Shown here piece after piece: positions 1 to 10,408 of a stretch of 64,000 nt of DNA (within the stretch, counting starts at the first letter, position 1; every line of letters begins with the position of its first letter). The stretch comes from Gibbula magus (Eukaryota; Mollusca; Gastropoda; Trochida; Trochidae), in contig OW388296.1 in NCBI GenBank assembly GCA_936450465.1, positions 37,724,023-37,788,022 on the forward strand. The letters are read 5' to 3'. The translations under genes and the position numbers were made by a program. The notes under the pieces were generated by a model, which saw only the letters and a program-made list of their open reading frames with translations, was not told where the DNA came from and ran no database searches.

Positions 1-1269
1 CGGTATTTTGGGACATTTGTAAAGTGAAACTTGATAACTAACATTACTTGAACAGTTTACAGAAAACAGCGGTGTGGCATTGTTGCAAAGCGTAGATAAT
101 ACAGATCAACTGACCGATTCCCCAGTGTTTTCCATTATATGTAGTAAGCGGATGTTTACATCCCGTCCCTTCTCGTACGTCACTTCCGGTTAACTCCAAC
201 TCACTAAGCCCCGCCCCATTTTTCCTTTGTCGCTGGCCGTCGAAAAGCAGATGATGTTTTTTGCAAAGTTTGAGGCGGTCTAGTTTAATAAATCAACAAC
301 CTTTTACTTATTTTTTGGGTCTCATTTTCACATATTAGTCTGATGAACCAAATGCAGGTTAGAATTCAATAGAAAATATTTCATTTCGGCCTTCAAATGA
401 AACATCAGAATGAAAGCTCTCATTCAGCTCCCCGCATATCTCTTGAGATTGTTTTTCTTGTTTCCTGATCTTTTGTATGGATACAAATTATGATAATTCA
501 TATTGTATGTAAAATAAATAATACATATTTCGAATTCTGACATGACTTTATGACATTGACTTCACATACATGAATATGTATATTTTTTCTATTGCAAAAA
601 AAGTGTCCATATATTGTGATCATATGGTCCCGATGAACATGAACATTATCATATGGTCCTCAGCAGTGATGAACATTAAAATATACATTGGAATACACAC
701 CTTTGTGTACCACACGTATGTGTACCATTAATATATGAATACACATGTTTGGGACATGCATCAATATATGAATACACAAATTGATTATGATACTTTGAGT
801 TTTGTTGTGTTGTCTTTTCATTACATGCATGTATTTTTTATTTCACTAAATGCATGTATTTCTTATGCAGCCTGAAGAAAAGCTTCATATTGCATTGAAA
901 ATACATAATGAATGAGAGATAATTTTTCCAAGCGTTCTTAAAATATATCACTGGGTTTCAACATAGGTATATTCCCGCTATAATCATAACAAACTTTCTC
1001 ATTTCAATCATGATTTTTTATTCAGCAGAATGTGAGGTTTATTCAGCACTGCACATGTGTGAGAGATAACTTCTTCAGCACTCCACATGAGTGAGAGATA
1101 AATTCACGCTGCTACCAAACTGCTACTTGCCTGCAAAACCAAACTTACTTACATTTAAAATCAATTCTAGATAAACATTCATAGATAATGAGCAGAGCAA
1201 TATTCGGCTCTGGTACGTCCGCCGGCACGTGTTGGTGTTCGATTTTAGATTTTTCAATTGCTTCCAAAG
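1..1269. other. AT-rich stretch without a recognised gene
   Basis: I see no convincing coding region. A short GC-rich patch at about 160-262 carries CCCCGCCCC (Sp1-like), CACTTCCGG (ETS-like) and TACGTCAC (CRE-like), which could be promoter remains. Two near-copies of a roughly 39-bp unit (CAGCACT..CACATG..GTGAGAGATAA) lie at about 1042-1120, and ATATATGAATACACA recurs near 730-780. The rest is simple AT-rich DNA. Confidence 0.4.
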
Positions 1270-1507
1270 TTAAGAGTTTTTCTGGACAAAGATCAGTCCA
1301 GTCCAAGAAACTATGACAATTTTGCTTCTTTTGACCATCCTTTCAGCTTTTTGAAACTGGGCTGCAGCTGCTAATTTCCGCTTCTGAGATATAGTATCTG
1401 TCAACACCTGGATTGCAGAGACTTCTCTAACTATAGGCTCTTCAGGTAATGATGGTTCCGCATCATACCTTTTTTTGTAATTCAGTTTTGAATTTCTCTT
1501 CATGATT

Positions 1508-3417
1508 GATACTGCAATCAAGAGGAATAATTAACCCTATCCCAAAAGACTCATCTGCGGACCAAAGAGACCCTCTCTCATACCGAGGGATAACCCTAGC
1601 TAGTGCTGTCTACAAACTGTACTGTGGGGTTCTCAACAACAGACTTGTAAACCACGTGGAGCAAACCAATCTCCTGTCGGATAACCAGAACGGATTTCGG
1701 AGGGGAAGGTCGACTTTGGAGCATGTTTCTTCACTTACAACTATTGTAGAGACACGGAAAAGCATGAAACTATCATCTTTTGTTACGTTTGTAGACTTTA
1801 GGAAGCCTTATGATACAGTGGATATACGTATCATGTGGGAGAAACTACCTTCTATTGGCATATGTGGTAATCTGTATAATGCTATTGTCTCACTATACAA
1901 GCATGTACAATGTTGTGTGCGAATTAATGGACATTTTACAGAGTGGTTCAATGTTAACAGTGGCTTAAAGCAAGGATGCCTTTCATCGCCAATTCGTTTT
2001 AATCTATACATCAACGTTCTTATTGAGACTGTGAATGAACTGTCCATTGGCGTTAACATAGATGGGGAATGTGTGGGTATACTAGCGTATGCTGATGATC
2101 TGGTACTGCTGGCTGAAAGTGAGAGTGATATGAACATATTGCTGGACTGTCTTAATACATGGTGCGCAAGGAGCACGCTGGTAATAAGCCCGACAAAGTC
2201 GAAACTAATCCATTTTAGAAGTCAAACTTGTAAAAGAATGACAAGCCTTTTTATGAACACATGGACTATCAACGTATGGGGCAAGCAGTGGCTAGCTCAG
2301 CAAATCGAGCCCTAGGAGTACTTATATCAAAGTTCAAGCTTCTGGGTGGTATGCAATACAGTACGTACACTAAACTCTACGATTCCATGGTCTGGTCAAC
2401 GATTCAATATGGCTCTGCGATCTGGGGAACCTACAACCTAACTTCTATAAACACAGTCCAGAATAGAGCCATGCGTTTCTTCATGGGTTTTCGGAAATTT
2501 GCCCCTAATATGGCCGTGAGTGGTGATATGGGTTGGTTACCTCCTAAAGTTCGACAATGGGAAAGCATTGCCAAGTTTTACAAGAAAATGAGTGACATTT
2601 TAGATAACCGTCTGGCAAAACGTATTTTTAACCGGGTTGACAGATGTGCTGAGAATAAGAAGCGAAATTGGAATTTTAGAATACATGCTCGATACAGGGA
2701 TCTTGGGCTCCAATGTTTTATTCCGATTGAAAACTCGTTACATGTCAGCTATATAATATCACAAGTGCGTGAAGCAGCCTTCATCAAATTCAAAGAAGAA
2801 TGGTCGTCAACAGTACAGTGTCCTAGCAGTCAGAGAGGAAATAGCGGGAATAAACTCAGAGTCTACAGTACTTTTAAGGATACATATGAGACAGAACAGT
2901 ACAACCGGGTCCCCATGTCGAGATCACACAGACAATCTCTAGCAGCGTTCAGATGTGGAGTTGCTCCTATAGGTATAGAGACAGGGCGGTACAGTAATCT
3001 ACCAGTAAACGAAAGGGTGTGTTTTAATTGTAAAACCTGTGTTGAGGATGAGTGTCATGTTATTTTATATTGTCCTCAGAGTATTCGTCGTGATCTTTTT
3101 GAAAAATGTTATGATTTATGGCAAGATTTTAATAATGCAAATGACTGTTCTTGCAAATACGGATTATGCAATTTTTAGTGCAAAAGCCTGCAAAGTTATT
3201 TCAGATACACGTATATCTTTTTTATTCACAGATCGTTCTTAAACTGTATATATTGGATGTTATTTTATATGATATTTTAAGTCTCTCATAACTCCTAATG
3301 GAGTGGCTCAATGTATTTTATGTATATAGTACATTTTTTAAAATGTAATGTAATATGTGTACCACAATTGAGGTGAAACTCAAATAAAATACTTATCTGT
3401 CTGTCTTGTCTGCCATC
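1508..3417 (+). mobile_element. 5'-truncated non-LTR retrotransposon (LINE), copy 1
   Basis: The element begins inside the reverse transcriptase domain and ends in a 3' UTR with AATAAA followed by a short TCTGTCTGTC tail at about 3395-3412. Flanking 7-bp repeats CATGATT (1501-1507, 3418-3424) look like a target-site duplication. 5' truncation, a polyadenylation-like signal and a short tandem tail are typical of LINE integration by target-primed reverse transcription. The coding part is broken by a frameshift near 2260 (see the pseudogene entry). The 3' UTR phrase CTCTCATAACTC..GAGGTGAAAC is shared with the repeats at 18676 and 19585, so related copies sit elsewhere in the window. Confidence 0.85.
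1518..3178 (+). pseudogene. LINE ORF2 remnant: reverse transcriptase and C-terminal cysteine motif
   Basis: Frame one (to 2315) shows reverse transcriptase blocks in order: a PIPK..plsYRGITL region, FRRGRST, FVDFRKPYDTV, a GLKQGC block and the catalytic-type YADDLVLL near 2090-2115. The endonuclease domain is absent through 5' truncation. Near 2230-2265 there is a deletion with frameshift, because the normal connection to the YKYLG-like block is missing. Frame two (from about 2255 to 3178) resumes with ASSANRALGVLISKFK and a long thumb/connection region, then a C-terminal CFNCKTCVEDECHVILYCP motif that resembles the Cys-His motif at the ends of many LINE proteins. The YADD aspartates are intact, but the copy cannot make a full product. 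The exact clade is unassigned. Confidence 0.85.
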
Positions 3418-3617
3418 CATGATTATGGTTCCTCTATAAAATGCTCCAATAAATACTGCCACATTTGGAACAACACGATGTGCAGTATATACTGTCAGTG
3501 AAGTTGAGATGCTCGCCAATTTCTCAAAATGCAAGCCATGCTTTGTAACAACATGCATAGAGTAAAATCAAACTCACATACTTATTACAACACCAGCCAA
3601 ACTGCAAGACATGCAAG

Positions 3618-4501
3618 GTGCTTTTTGACAATATGAATCCAGAAAACACAAATGCACAGTTTAATCAACCTAACTTTAATCACTCACATGGATCTATTTC
3701 TTCTGGTTTGATGAACACAATGCAGTCACATATGCACGGGCAACCCAGAATGCACTCGGTGACCCAGTTACCGCAATCGACAACCATGACATGGGTCAGT
3801 TCGGTGCAGTGATGAATCGTGTAGAAATGTAACTTGCATCGATAAATCAACGATTGGAAAAGCTTGATTTTATGGAGGGGAAAATAAATCACTTAGAAAC
3901 TATGATTGGAACCTACGAAGGTAGATTTATTGCACTTTCAAATCAAATACAAGAAAACCATAAAGTGACAGATGGCCATTTACGCGCGCTTCAAGAGAAT
4001 GTGGACTCTTACAATGTATATGTTGAAAAAGCTAACGAGAAAATAGAGCGTTTGGAAGCAGAAGTCGCCAAGCAGAATGACGTCATAGTTGATCTACAGT
4101 CCCGTTCCATGCGGGACAACCTTCTGTTCGTGGGGGTGACAGAGGAGGGAGGCGCCGAGCCGGAGGATACAGAGGAGGTGCTGAGGGGGATGCTCACGCA
4201 GAAAATGAAGATCGCGGAAGAGGATGTACAGCGGATGGTATTCGGGAGGGTACATCGTACACGAGGTGGGAGGAATAAGCAGGCTAGGACAATAGTTGCG
4301 AACTACAGGGACAGAGAGCTAGTTTTAAAGAGTTCTAAGGAACTGAAAGGAACTAATATTTTCGTGAATGAACAGTTCCCACCTGCAATAAATGAACAAA
4401 GAAAGCACCTTATAACTGTAATGAGATCGGAGGGCAAGCGTTGTCGTCTTGTGTACCACAAGCTGTACATAGATGGTCAGTTGTACAAACGCCCCACTTA
4501 G
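3618..4501 (+). pseudogene. LINE ORF1-like RNA-binding protein, interrupted
   Basis: The first part (3618-3812) is a low-complexity, Asn/His/Met/Gln-rich leader ending at a stop. A second open part runs to 4501 after a frame change near 3830. It has a heptad-like coiled coil (about the first 90 residues: IERLEAEVAKQNDVIVDLQS), then an RRM-like core starting DNLLFVGVTEE, and a basic C-terminal domain with FVNEQFPPAINEQRK. This order (coiled coil, RRM-like, basic C-terminal domain) is that of L1/Tx1-type ORF1 proteins, which trimerise and bind the element RNA. The 34-bp gap to ORF2 is also typical. The stop and frameshift between leader and coiled coil make it a broken copy. Confidence 0.7.
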
Positions 4502-4534
4502 GAAATCGCTGAGGAAGGACTAATAATACTAGTT

Positions 4535-7311
4535 TTGAACTGCAATGGTCTCACTAAGACGAAAAAATCAACTGAGGACTTTTGTAATATTTTAAATGAT
4601 AATGATGTAGTAGCCTTAAGTGAAACGTGGACTGATAAAAACAGTAACATTGACTTCAGTGAATATCGGTCTCTTTCTTTTCACAGGCAGTATAAACACA
4701 ATAAAGCTAAGAGAAAGAGTGGTGATGTAATAGTGTACATATTTAAGGAACATTTATTCCATGGGATTTCACTTGTTAGAAATGACTTTGAGACACTTAT
4801 CTGGTTAAAATTTGACAAAAATGTGTTTGGTTTTGAAAATGATTTGTATGTATGTATGTATGTATGTATGGTGTATATATGGCCAGAAGGGTCGACTATG
4901 TATAATGAATGTTTTGTGAATTTGTTTGATATATTACAGGAGGGTTACTCAGAATTTAGACAAAAGGGGGACGTGAATATTATAGGTGATTTTAACGCAA
5001 GAATTGGCACAAGACTGGATTATGTATACGAGGATTTCTACAACAAGGAAACAGATGATGTAACATATACTATAGATCGAAAACAATTCAGACAGACTGT
5101 AGATAAGAAAAGAAACTCTTTTGGTATTCAGTTATCTGACATGTGTTGTGCAACGGGACTCAGGATAGCGAACGGGCGGATCAATTGTAATTTACTTTCC
5201 AAAATACAAATGGTATGTCTATAATTGACTACATGCTATTTGAAGATGGAAGAGAGAGCATTATTTCAGACTTTAAAGTAATGGATTTCAACATGTTCAG
5301 TGACCATGCACCTTTGTTGATAACTTTCAAACATCAAGGGCAATTCCATACTACCGACAAGAAACAAGAATATGTCAAAGTGTTTAAGTGGAAAGAGGAG
5401 TGTGCAGAATCCTTTAAAGCTGATTTAATGAATCAACTTGATGACATTTCTGAAGCTGTGGAAGCCTGTGATGGCGACAACATTCATGAAACTGTTGAGA
5501 AGGTGACATCTATACTATTTCTTGTATCAAGGCGGTACACAGAGAAGGAGTTCCGGGTGACTGTTAACAAAGGATTTGGTAATGCAGTGGATGACATCAA
5601 AGCATGGTTCGACTCTGACTGTAGAATGAAGAAACAGCAGTACTTACAGGCTTTGGAAGATTTTAACAGACATATGAATGAATATAACAGAGCGATCTTA
5701 AGTGAACAGAGGCGAAAATAAAAAAAAATTGATGAAAAGAAAAAGAAGGAAATACCGCGAGAAGAAATCCAAGGAGATCGAAAATTTAAGGAATAAACAA
5801 CCAAATGAATTCTGGAAATATTTCAAGAATAAGAATACATCTGCAGGAAACAGTCCGGAGGCAACTGAATTTCTTCAACATTTCAAAGAGGTGTACAGCG
5901 AGATGGGACAATTTACAAACCCTACAGTAGAAGAAGAAGTAATCCGTATCTGGATGGAAAATGAACAAAGCCAGTGTGAATTAGATAAGAAAATAAGTCA
6001 GGAAGAAGTAAAACAAGCCATAAAGAAATTAAAGTCAAATAAATCAACAGGTCTGGATGGTATTCTAAATGAACTGTTCAAATGTGCCAGCGATATGATA
6101 GTTTGCCAAATTACTAAACTCTTTAACCATATTTTTATTAACGGGATCTTCCCAAAATGTTGGACAAAAGGTGTTATTATTCCTATACATAAGAAAGGAC
6201 CTACACTCGATACCAACAATTACAGGGGAGTTACACTAAACAGCTGCTTTTCCAAACTTTTCACTTCTATTCTGACAGAGAGATTGACAGCCTGGGCAGA
6301 CAAATATCAAGCAATATCTGATGTTCAGTTTGGATTCAGAAAAGGTCACTCTACTGTGGATGCGATTTTTGTTTTACAAATAATTATACAAAAGTTCATT
6401 AACATGAAAGAGAAATTATTTTGTTCATTTGTAGACTTGTCTTAAGCCTTCGACAGCGTGTATAGGAACGGCTTACTATGCAAACTATTCAAGCATGGAG
6501 TTAAAGGCAAAATGTGGTCTATGATAAAATCCATGTATTATGAAGTTTAGTCATGTGTGAAAGTAAACTCAAGTTTTACAGAATTCTTCAGCATTGGCGC
6601 TGGAATAAAACAAGGAGAAGTCATGTCTCTGCTGCTGTTTTCCTTTTTCATGGAGGATCTAGAACAGGAATTACAAACGTGCAACAACGATGGAATAATC
6701 ATTGACTATATAAATATATTCCTAATTCTTTTTACAGACGATATGGTACTGTTGTCGCGAACACCGAGAGGACTTCAAAACTTGTTAGACTCACTGCACG
6801 AGTATTGCAAATCTTGGGGGCTCACTATCAATATTGAAAAAACAAGAATTTTGTAATGTGTTTAAACAACGTTTGATTGATGAGTTTTTGCAAAAATGGA
6901 ATTGTGATATTAATAACACTTCGAAACTTGAGGTATATTCTAATATTAAGTAAAGTTTTTCATATGAACCATATCTAAACAGTGTTCCTCAAAGTCTATC
7001 ATTTTACATCACGCGTTTAAGGATATACTGTCACAAGTTAAAAATAAGTTGGTAGATATTCAAATGTGGATAGAGCATTACGTTTATGTGATTTTTGTCT
7101 TAAACAAGGTATTTATGGTATTGAAGACGAATATCATTTCGTTTGTGTTTGTCAAAAGTATCATGTAAATAGAGTTAAATGTATTGATAGAATTTATTGG
7201 GAATGTCCATCACAATATAAATTATTTCAGTTATTACAATCTCAGAATAAAATCACTCAGTTGTACTTAGCTAAGTTCATAAAACAAAGTTTATATTCAA
7301 TATCATTTTGA
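4535..7311 (+). pseudogene. LINE ORF2: endonuclease and reverse transcriptase, with stops, shift and deletion
   Basis: Endonuclease blocks are visible: MNCNGLTKTK, VVALSETWTD, IIGDFNARIG and, after a frame change at about 5215, SDHAPLLITF. A second change at about 5702 leads to the reverse transcriptase: STGLDGILNELFK, PIHKKG, NNYRGVTLNS, FGFRKGHSTVDAI and FCSFVDLS. There the canonical DxSKAFD block reads DLS-stop-AFDSV, a single lysine codon changed to TAA at 6442-6444. The catalytic YADD position reads FTDDMVLL near 6730. After 6856 the connection domain is lost and only the C-terminal Cys-His motif remains (CDFCLKQGIYGIEDEYHF, about 7090-7140). At least two frameshifts, two stops and a deletion show that the copy is dead. 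Confidence 0.85.
4845..4870 (+). repeat. (TGTA)n microsatellite inside the endonuclease region
   Basis: Several TGTA tetramers lie where LINE endonucleases have a short beta-strand before the YxPPEGS-type motif (here VYIWPEGSTMY). The translated VCMYVCM is a readable expansion that leaves the frame open. Confidence 0.8.
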
Positions 7312-7399
7312 AATGTCCTGCCTCCATACTCTGATTGTAAATGTATTTTGTAATGTTGACGAGGGGCTCTGTGAGCTCAAGTCACTAAATTGAATAAAC

Positions 7400-7427
7400 T
7401 TCTGTTCTGTTCTGTTCTGTTCTGTTC
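7400..7427 (+). repeat. (TTCTG)n LINE tail
   Basis: Five or so TTCTG pentamers directly follow AATTGAATAAAC and end LINE copy 2. Short tandem tails in place of poly(A) are common in several LINE clades. Confidence 0.8.
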
Positions 7428-8340
7428 ATAAAGTTGATTGATTGGCTGATTGACTGATTAATTGAGAGCTCACCATTTTGTCAAAGTACAAGCCTAACAA
7501 ATACTGACTTATCTGACCAGAGCTAGTGAGACAAAAGCTTAAATAACTTACTACCTTTATGTAACATACCTTATAACCATTTTGACATAATGCCTAAACA
7601 CTAACAGTCAATTCGTCAAAAACATAGAGTACAATTTCAGTCATTTAGCTAAATGCCCAGGAAAATTAGTCAATGCCTGAAATATTTAGGCAATTTGCCA
7701 AATGACTGATTTTACATATTAACTGTAACATATATACACCACTCCATTAAACAAATTGAGTAATGCCTTTCAGCAAATTGATAGGTGATGTCCGCCATGG
7801 TAGCTCTCAACAAACCAGTTAAGTCTCTTCTAAAAGAAGTGATGGTGACTCAAGATTTGCAAACACTTCTATATTCAAACTGATGTGTAGTAAAAAAAAT
7901 TCTAGAATGCATTTTCATTCAAAAATATTCAATAGGTGGAATTTTTCACACCTCCTGCACATCCTTAATAACTGAAATGTCACGATATTAAAGAATGCAC
8001 ATGATGATGATTCGACAAATTCCAACTTTTGTACATTTTGCATTTTGCAATCTCATTCTGACATTGAGGTTGAAATATCACGAACGTAAACAACAAACAT
8101 AATATCTAGAAGTACACTAGTAGGTGTTTGTACACTATTAAAAGAATGTACATGATTATGATTTGACAAATTCCACCTATTGAAATTTTTCTTTTTTTTT
8201 GGCAAACTCATTCTGACATGAGGTCAACGTGTGGGCAACAGGTACTGCGTACTGAAGAAACCTCCCACTCCCATCTTTCATAATTAAATTTCTAACCCTT
8301 CCCTCTTAAGTTAATCAAGTGAAATCTCAGGCTTAATTAT
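7428..8340. other. Intergenic AT-rich DNA with small internal repeats
   Basis: No gene is seen. An imperfect inverted repeat has arms near 7640-7659 (CAGTCATTTAGCTAAATGCC) and 7690-7711. A diverged direct duplication has one copy near 7985-8070 and the other near 8138-8226, both containing the ACATGATNATGATT.GACAAATTCCA phrase and ending CTCATTCTGACAT. Confidence 0.5.
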
Positions 8341-8365
8341 GACACTCACTTCGCTCATCCACCGC

Positions 8366-8429
8366 ATATAAGCATATACATTTGGAAATCACCAGTTCTT
8401 GTGTTCTGTCCACTTAAGCTCACAGAAAG
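8366..8429 (+). promoter_or_regulatory. TATA box and first (untranslated) exon of the zinc-finger/polymerase-type gene
   Basis: CATATAAG at 8366-8373 is a good TATA box. About 30 bp downstream a leader would start near 8398 and end at a consensus donor, AAAG|GTAAGCC, at 8429/8430. A matching acceptor (pyrimidine tract then CAG at 8831-8833) lies just upstream of the ATG at 8947. Promoter, intron and start codon are therefore in sensible order. The transcription start is inferred, not seen. Confidence 0.45.
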
Positions 8430-8946
8430 GTAAGCCACCATTCACTGTATGGAGAACATTCTTTATGATCGAAATTACTTGTGTTAAATTTAAGGCTATC
8501 TATTTTTTATTTGCTGATGTTGTAAGCAATGGTACTATTATTCACATGTTTTAACTCCATATTCATTATTAGTCACATGATTTTTATTTTCCGTAATATA
8601 AATTATTATCTTGATTATTTATTATTAAAGTGAGTGATGCGTACAATTTCAACATTTTATTTAACAAGAGTGAATTTTAAGAATAGTTTACAATTAGCTA
8701 ACTTCAAATTATTTATTGATAGAGTAAGCGTTGTGTACAATTTTAACAATAATTTTAACAAGGGTGAGATATAAGAGTATTAACAATTAGTTTAGAGAAA
8801 ATCAAAATCGAAGTTTTACCCCACTTCTTTCAGGTTATCAAGTAAACATTTGTGATATAGTTTTGGTGAATAACATTTGGTGAACTGATGAATAGGGATA
8901 ATCTTAGTTCTTTAGTAGTATATATGTTAGTTTAAGACAAAAGAAG

Positions 8947-9728
8947 ATGTCTAATCATACAACTTCTCCAGTGTTCATTTGCGGACATTGCTATCAGAGT
9001 TTTAACTACAAGCGTAATTTACTAAGACATCAAAGGAATTGCGGTAGAGTAGGTGATCTGTATACATGTCAATTTTGTTCAAAAAAAATTAAAGGAAAAG
9101 ATCATTTGAATCAACATGCTCAATCTTGTAAACAAAAAGTTGTGTATTGTCGTCAATGTACTCACTGTTTTCACTATTTTAACACTGAAACAGATTATCA
9201 AAACAATCACTGTAGGCAAAATAAACCTAACCTTCCTGCTTGTCAAACATGTCACCAATTGTTTCTCACTACTAAAGCTTTGAGACTACACAAAAACAAA
9301 ACAGGACATGATATGATAGGGCGAGGTAAAGGCACAAAAAAAAACCATCAGACACAGTTACAGTAGCTCCATCTGCTTCACCTCTCGTCCCTCCTCCTCC
9401 TATTTCACATTTGTCTACTAATTCCAGATCTGGTCATGTTTCAAAACCATGTTCAACTCAAGTCTTAAATGGTGACGTCAGTGTGATTGGTTTTGAAGGA
9501 CAAAAAAGGACTGATGTATTAGAATTCCTAGTAAGTGAGCAGAATAATATTATTTCCACTCTTGAATCACAAATAGAAGATGAAAAGAAGTCAATGAAAT
9601 GGAGTTCATGTTTGCACATCAAAATGAAGAAACCAAGTGAGGAAAGTAATTCTAATTATCATGAAGCGTACTTTAGAAGTGAAATGCAAATAGCTACAGA
9701 AGGGAGTGATTTACTGGAACAGTATTGA
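8947..9728 (+). pseudogene. C2HC/C2H2 zinc-finger N-terminal part of a Polinton/adintovirus-type gene
   Basis: From the ATG at 8947 the product has serial zinc-finger-like units: CGHCYQSFNYKRNLLRHQRNC, spaced C-x2-C-x12-H-x4-C (described by its key residues C, C, H, C), then CQFC..H....C, CRQC..C and CQTC..H....H, all within about 125 residues. At an A9 run (9336-9344) the frame changes. The continuation has a Pro-rich linker and a helical stretch ending at a stop at 9726-9728. N-terminal zinc fingers followed by the block described in the next entry are, as I recall, found together in invertebrate elements that encode protein-primed family-B DNA polymerases (Polinton/Maverick, adintovirus relatives). 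This association is from memory and is not proven here. The homopolymer shift could be real or an assembly error. Confidence 0.5.
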
Positions 9729-9729
9729 T

Positions 9730-10260
9730 AAGCTATAAACAAAATGCTCCAATTGTTAGATAATTATGAAGGAGTTAATTCTGGTTTAAATGTTGTTGTA
9801 ATTGTTCTTTTGAAACTTACTGTGGTAAAGTTAACCCCATTTAAAGGTGGTACTTACATTCCTTAACCACCAGCATTGGCTAAGAAAACCAAAACTATTC
9901 TAAACATTGAAAATAAAGATAATGAATTATGTTTTGCTCTCTCTATTCTTGCAAAATTGTATCCAACACCTTACCATAAAGAATGTGAAACTCATTACTT
10001 ACCCTATTTGAATAGGCTGAATTTGGAAGGCTTTATGCTTCCCTATGCAATTGAAACAAATTCCTCGTTTTAAGCAAAGAAACCAGTTGAGTATCAATGT
10101 GTATGGGTTTGAAGATGGTGCTTTGTATCCAATGTACATTAGTGATAATTTTAATGTTGAAGAAAACAGACAAATAGATTTATTGCTCTTGTCAAAGGAA
10201 AGTGAACCAGATGATTTTGAGGGAGTCTTAGTCTTAGTTGTATGTAACAGTAGGTGTATT
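9730..10260 (+). pseudogene. Region N-terminal to a Polinton/adintovirus-type family-B DNA polymerase, broken
   Basis: Open stretches in different frames contain, in order, a TPFKGGTYIP motif (then a stop at about 9864), PPALAKK, ILNIENKDNELCF, YLNRLNLEGF and, after a further frame change near 10060, LSINVYGFEDG and LYPMYISDN. The pattern 'GssYIpLP..l..KkaiiNikN.Dn.CF ... Ln..gi.fP ... isiNVyg.e ... ly.s' is one I associate with a domain upstream of the DNA polymerase in invertebrate Polinton-like genes. The palm domain with polymerase motifs is not present; the match fades by about 10250 and a TIR element begins at 10409. The copy is inactive (stop plus frameshifts). I cannot tell whether it is a complete remnant or was cut by later insertions. 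Confidence 0.5.
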
Positions 10261-10408
10261 GTTGTTGGTTGATGTCATTAAACCTTTAGAACTGGGTGTT
10301 TAGATAACTATGGACTTGATTTCTGTCACTTTTAGAGTATGCCAGACTTTTGTTTAGATGCAGCTATGAAAATCACATATGGATAGTTACAATTTTATTG
10401 ACTGTATA

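Larger units (their letters stand above)
1270..3558 (-). pseudogene. Unknown minus-strand reading frame split by a LINE insertion
   Basis: Two minus-strand open stretches, 3558-3418 and 1507-1270, flank the LINE at 1508-3417. The heptamer CATGATT occurs at both edges (1501-1507 and 3418-3424). In each the minus-strand ATG of the heptamer has the same codon phase, so the frame would continue unbroken if the LINE and one heptamer were absent. The upstream part is hydrophobic (VVPNVAVFIGAFYRGT). The downstream part is acidic then basic, with RKLAAAAQFQKAERMVKRSK near its end. I do not recognise the family. It could be an exon of a host gene or part of an older mobile element. The true start and 3' end are unknown; an upstream ATG at 3556-3558 is only the first available one. 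Confidence 0.4.
3600..7427 (+). mobile_element. Two-ORF LINE, near full length but decayed, copy 2
   Basis: The element carries an ORF1 (about 3618-4501), an ORF2 (4535 to about 7311), and a short 3' UTR ending in TTCTG pentamers at 7400-7427. It has both an apurinic-type endonuclease and a reverse transcriptase, so it is close to full length, with an internal loss of the region after the reverse transcriptase near 6860. The 5' boundary is not precise. I could not find a convincing target-site duplication. It differs from copy 1 in sequence, tail unit (TTCTG against TCTG) and ORF1 type, so two distinct LINE families inserted side by side. Confidence 0.85.

Noticed and set aside
1808..2176. 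122-codon minus-strand frame
   Set aside because: Shadow of the reverse transcriptase coding strand of LINE copy 1.
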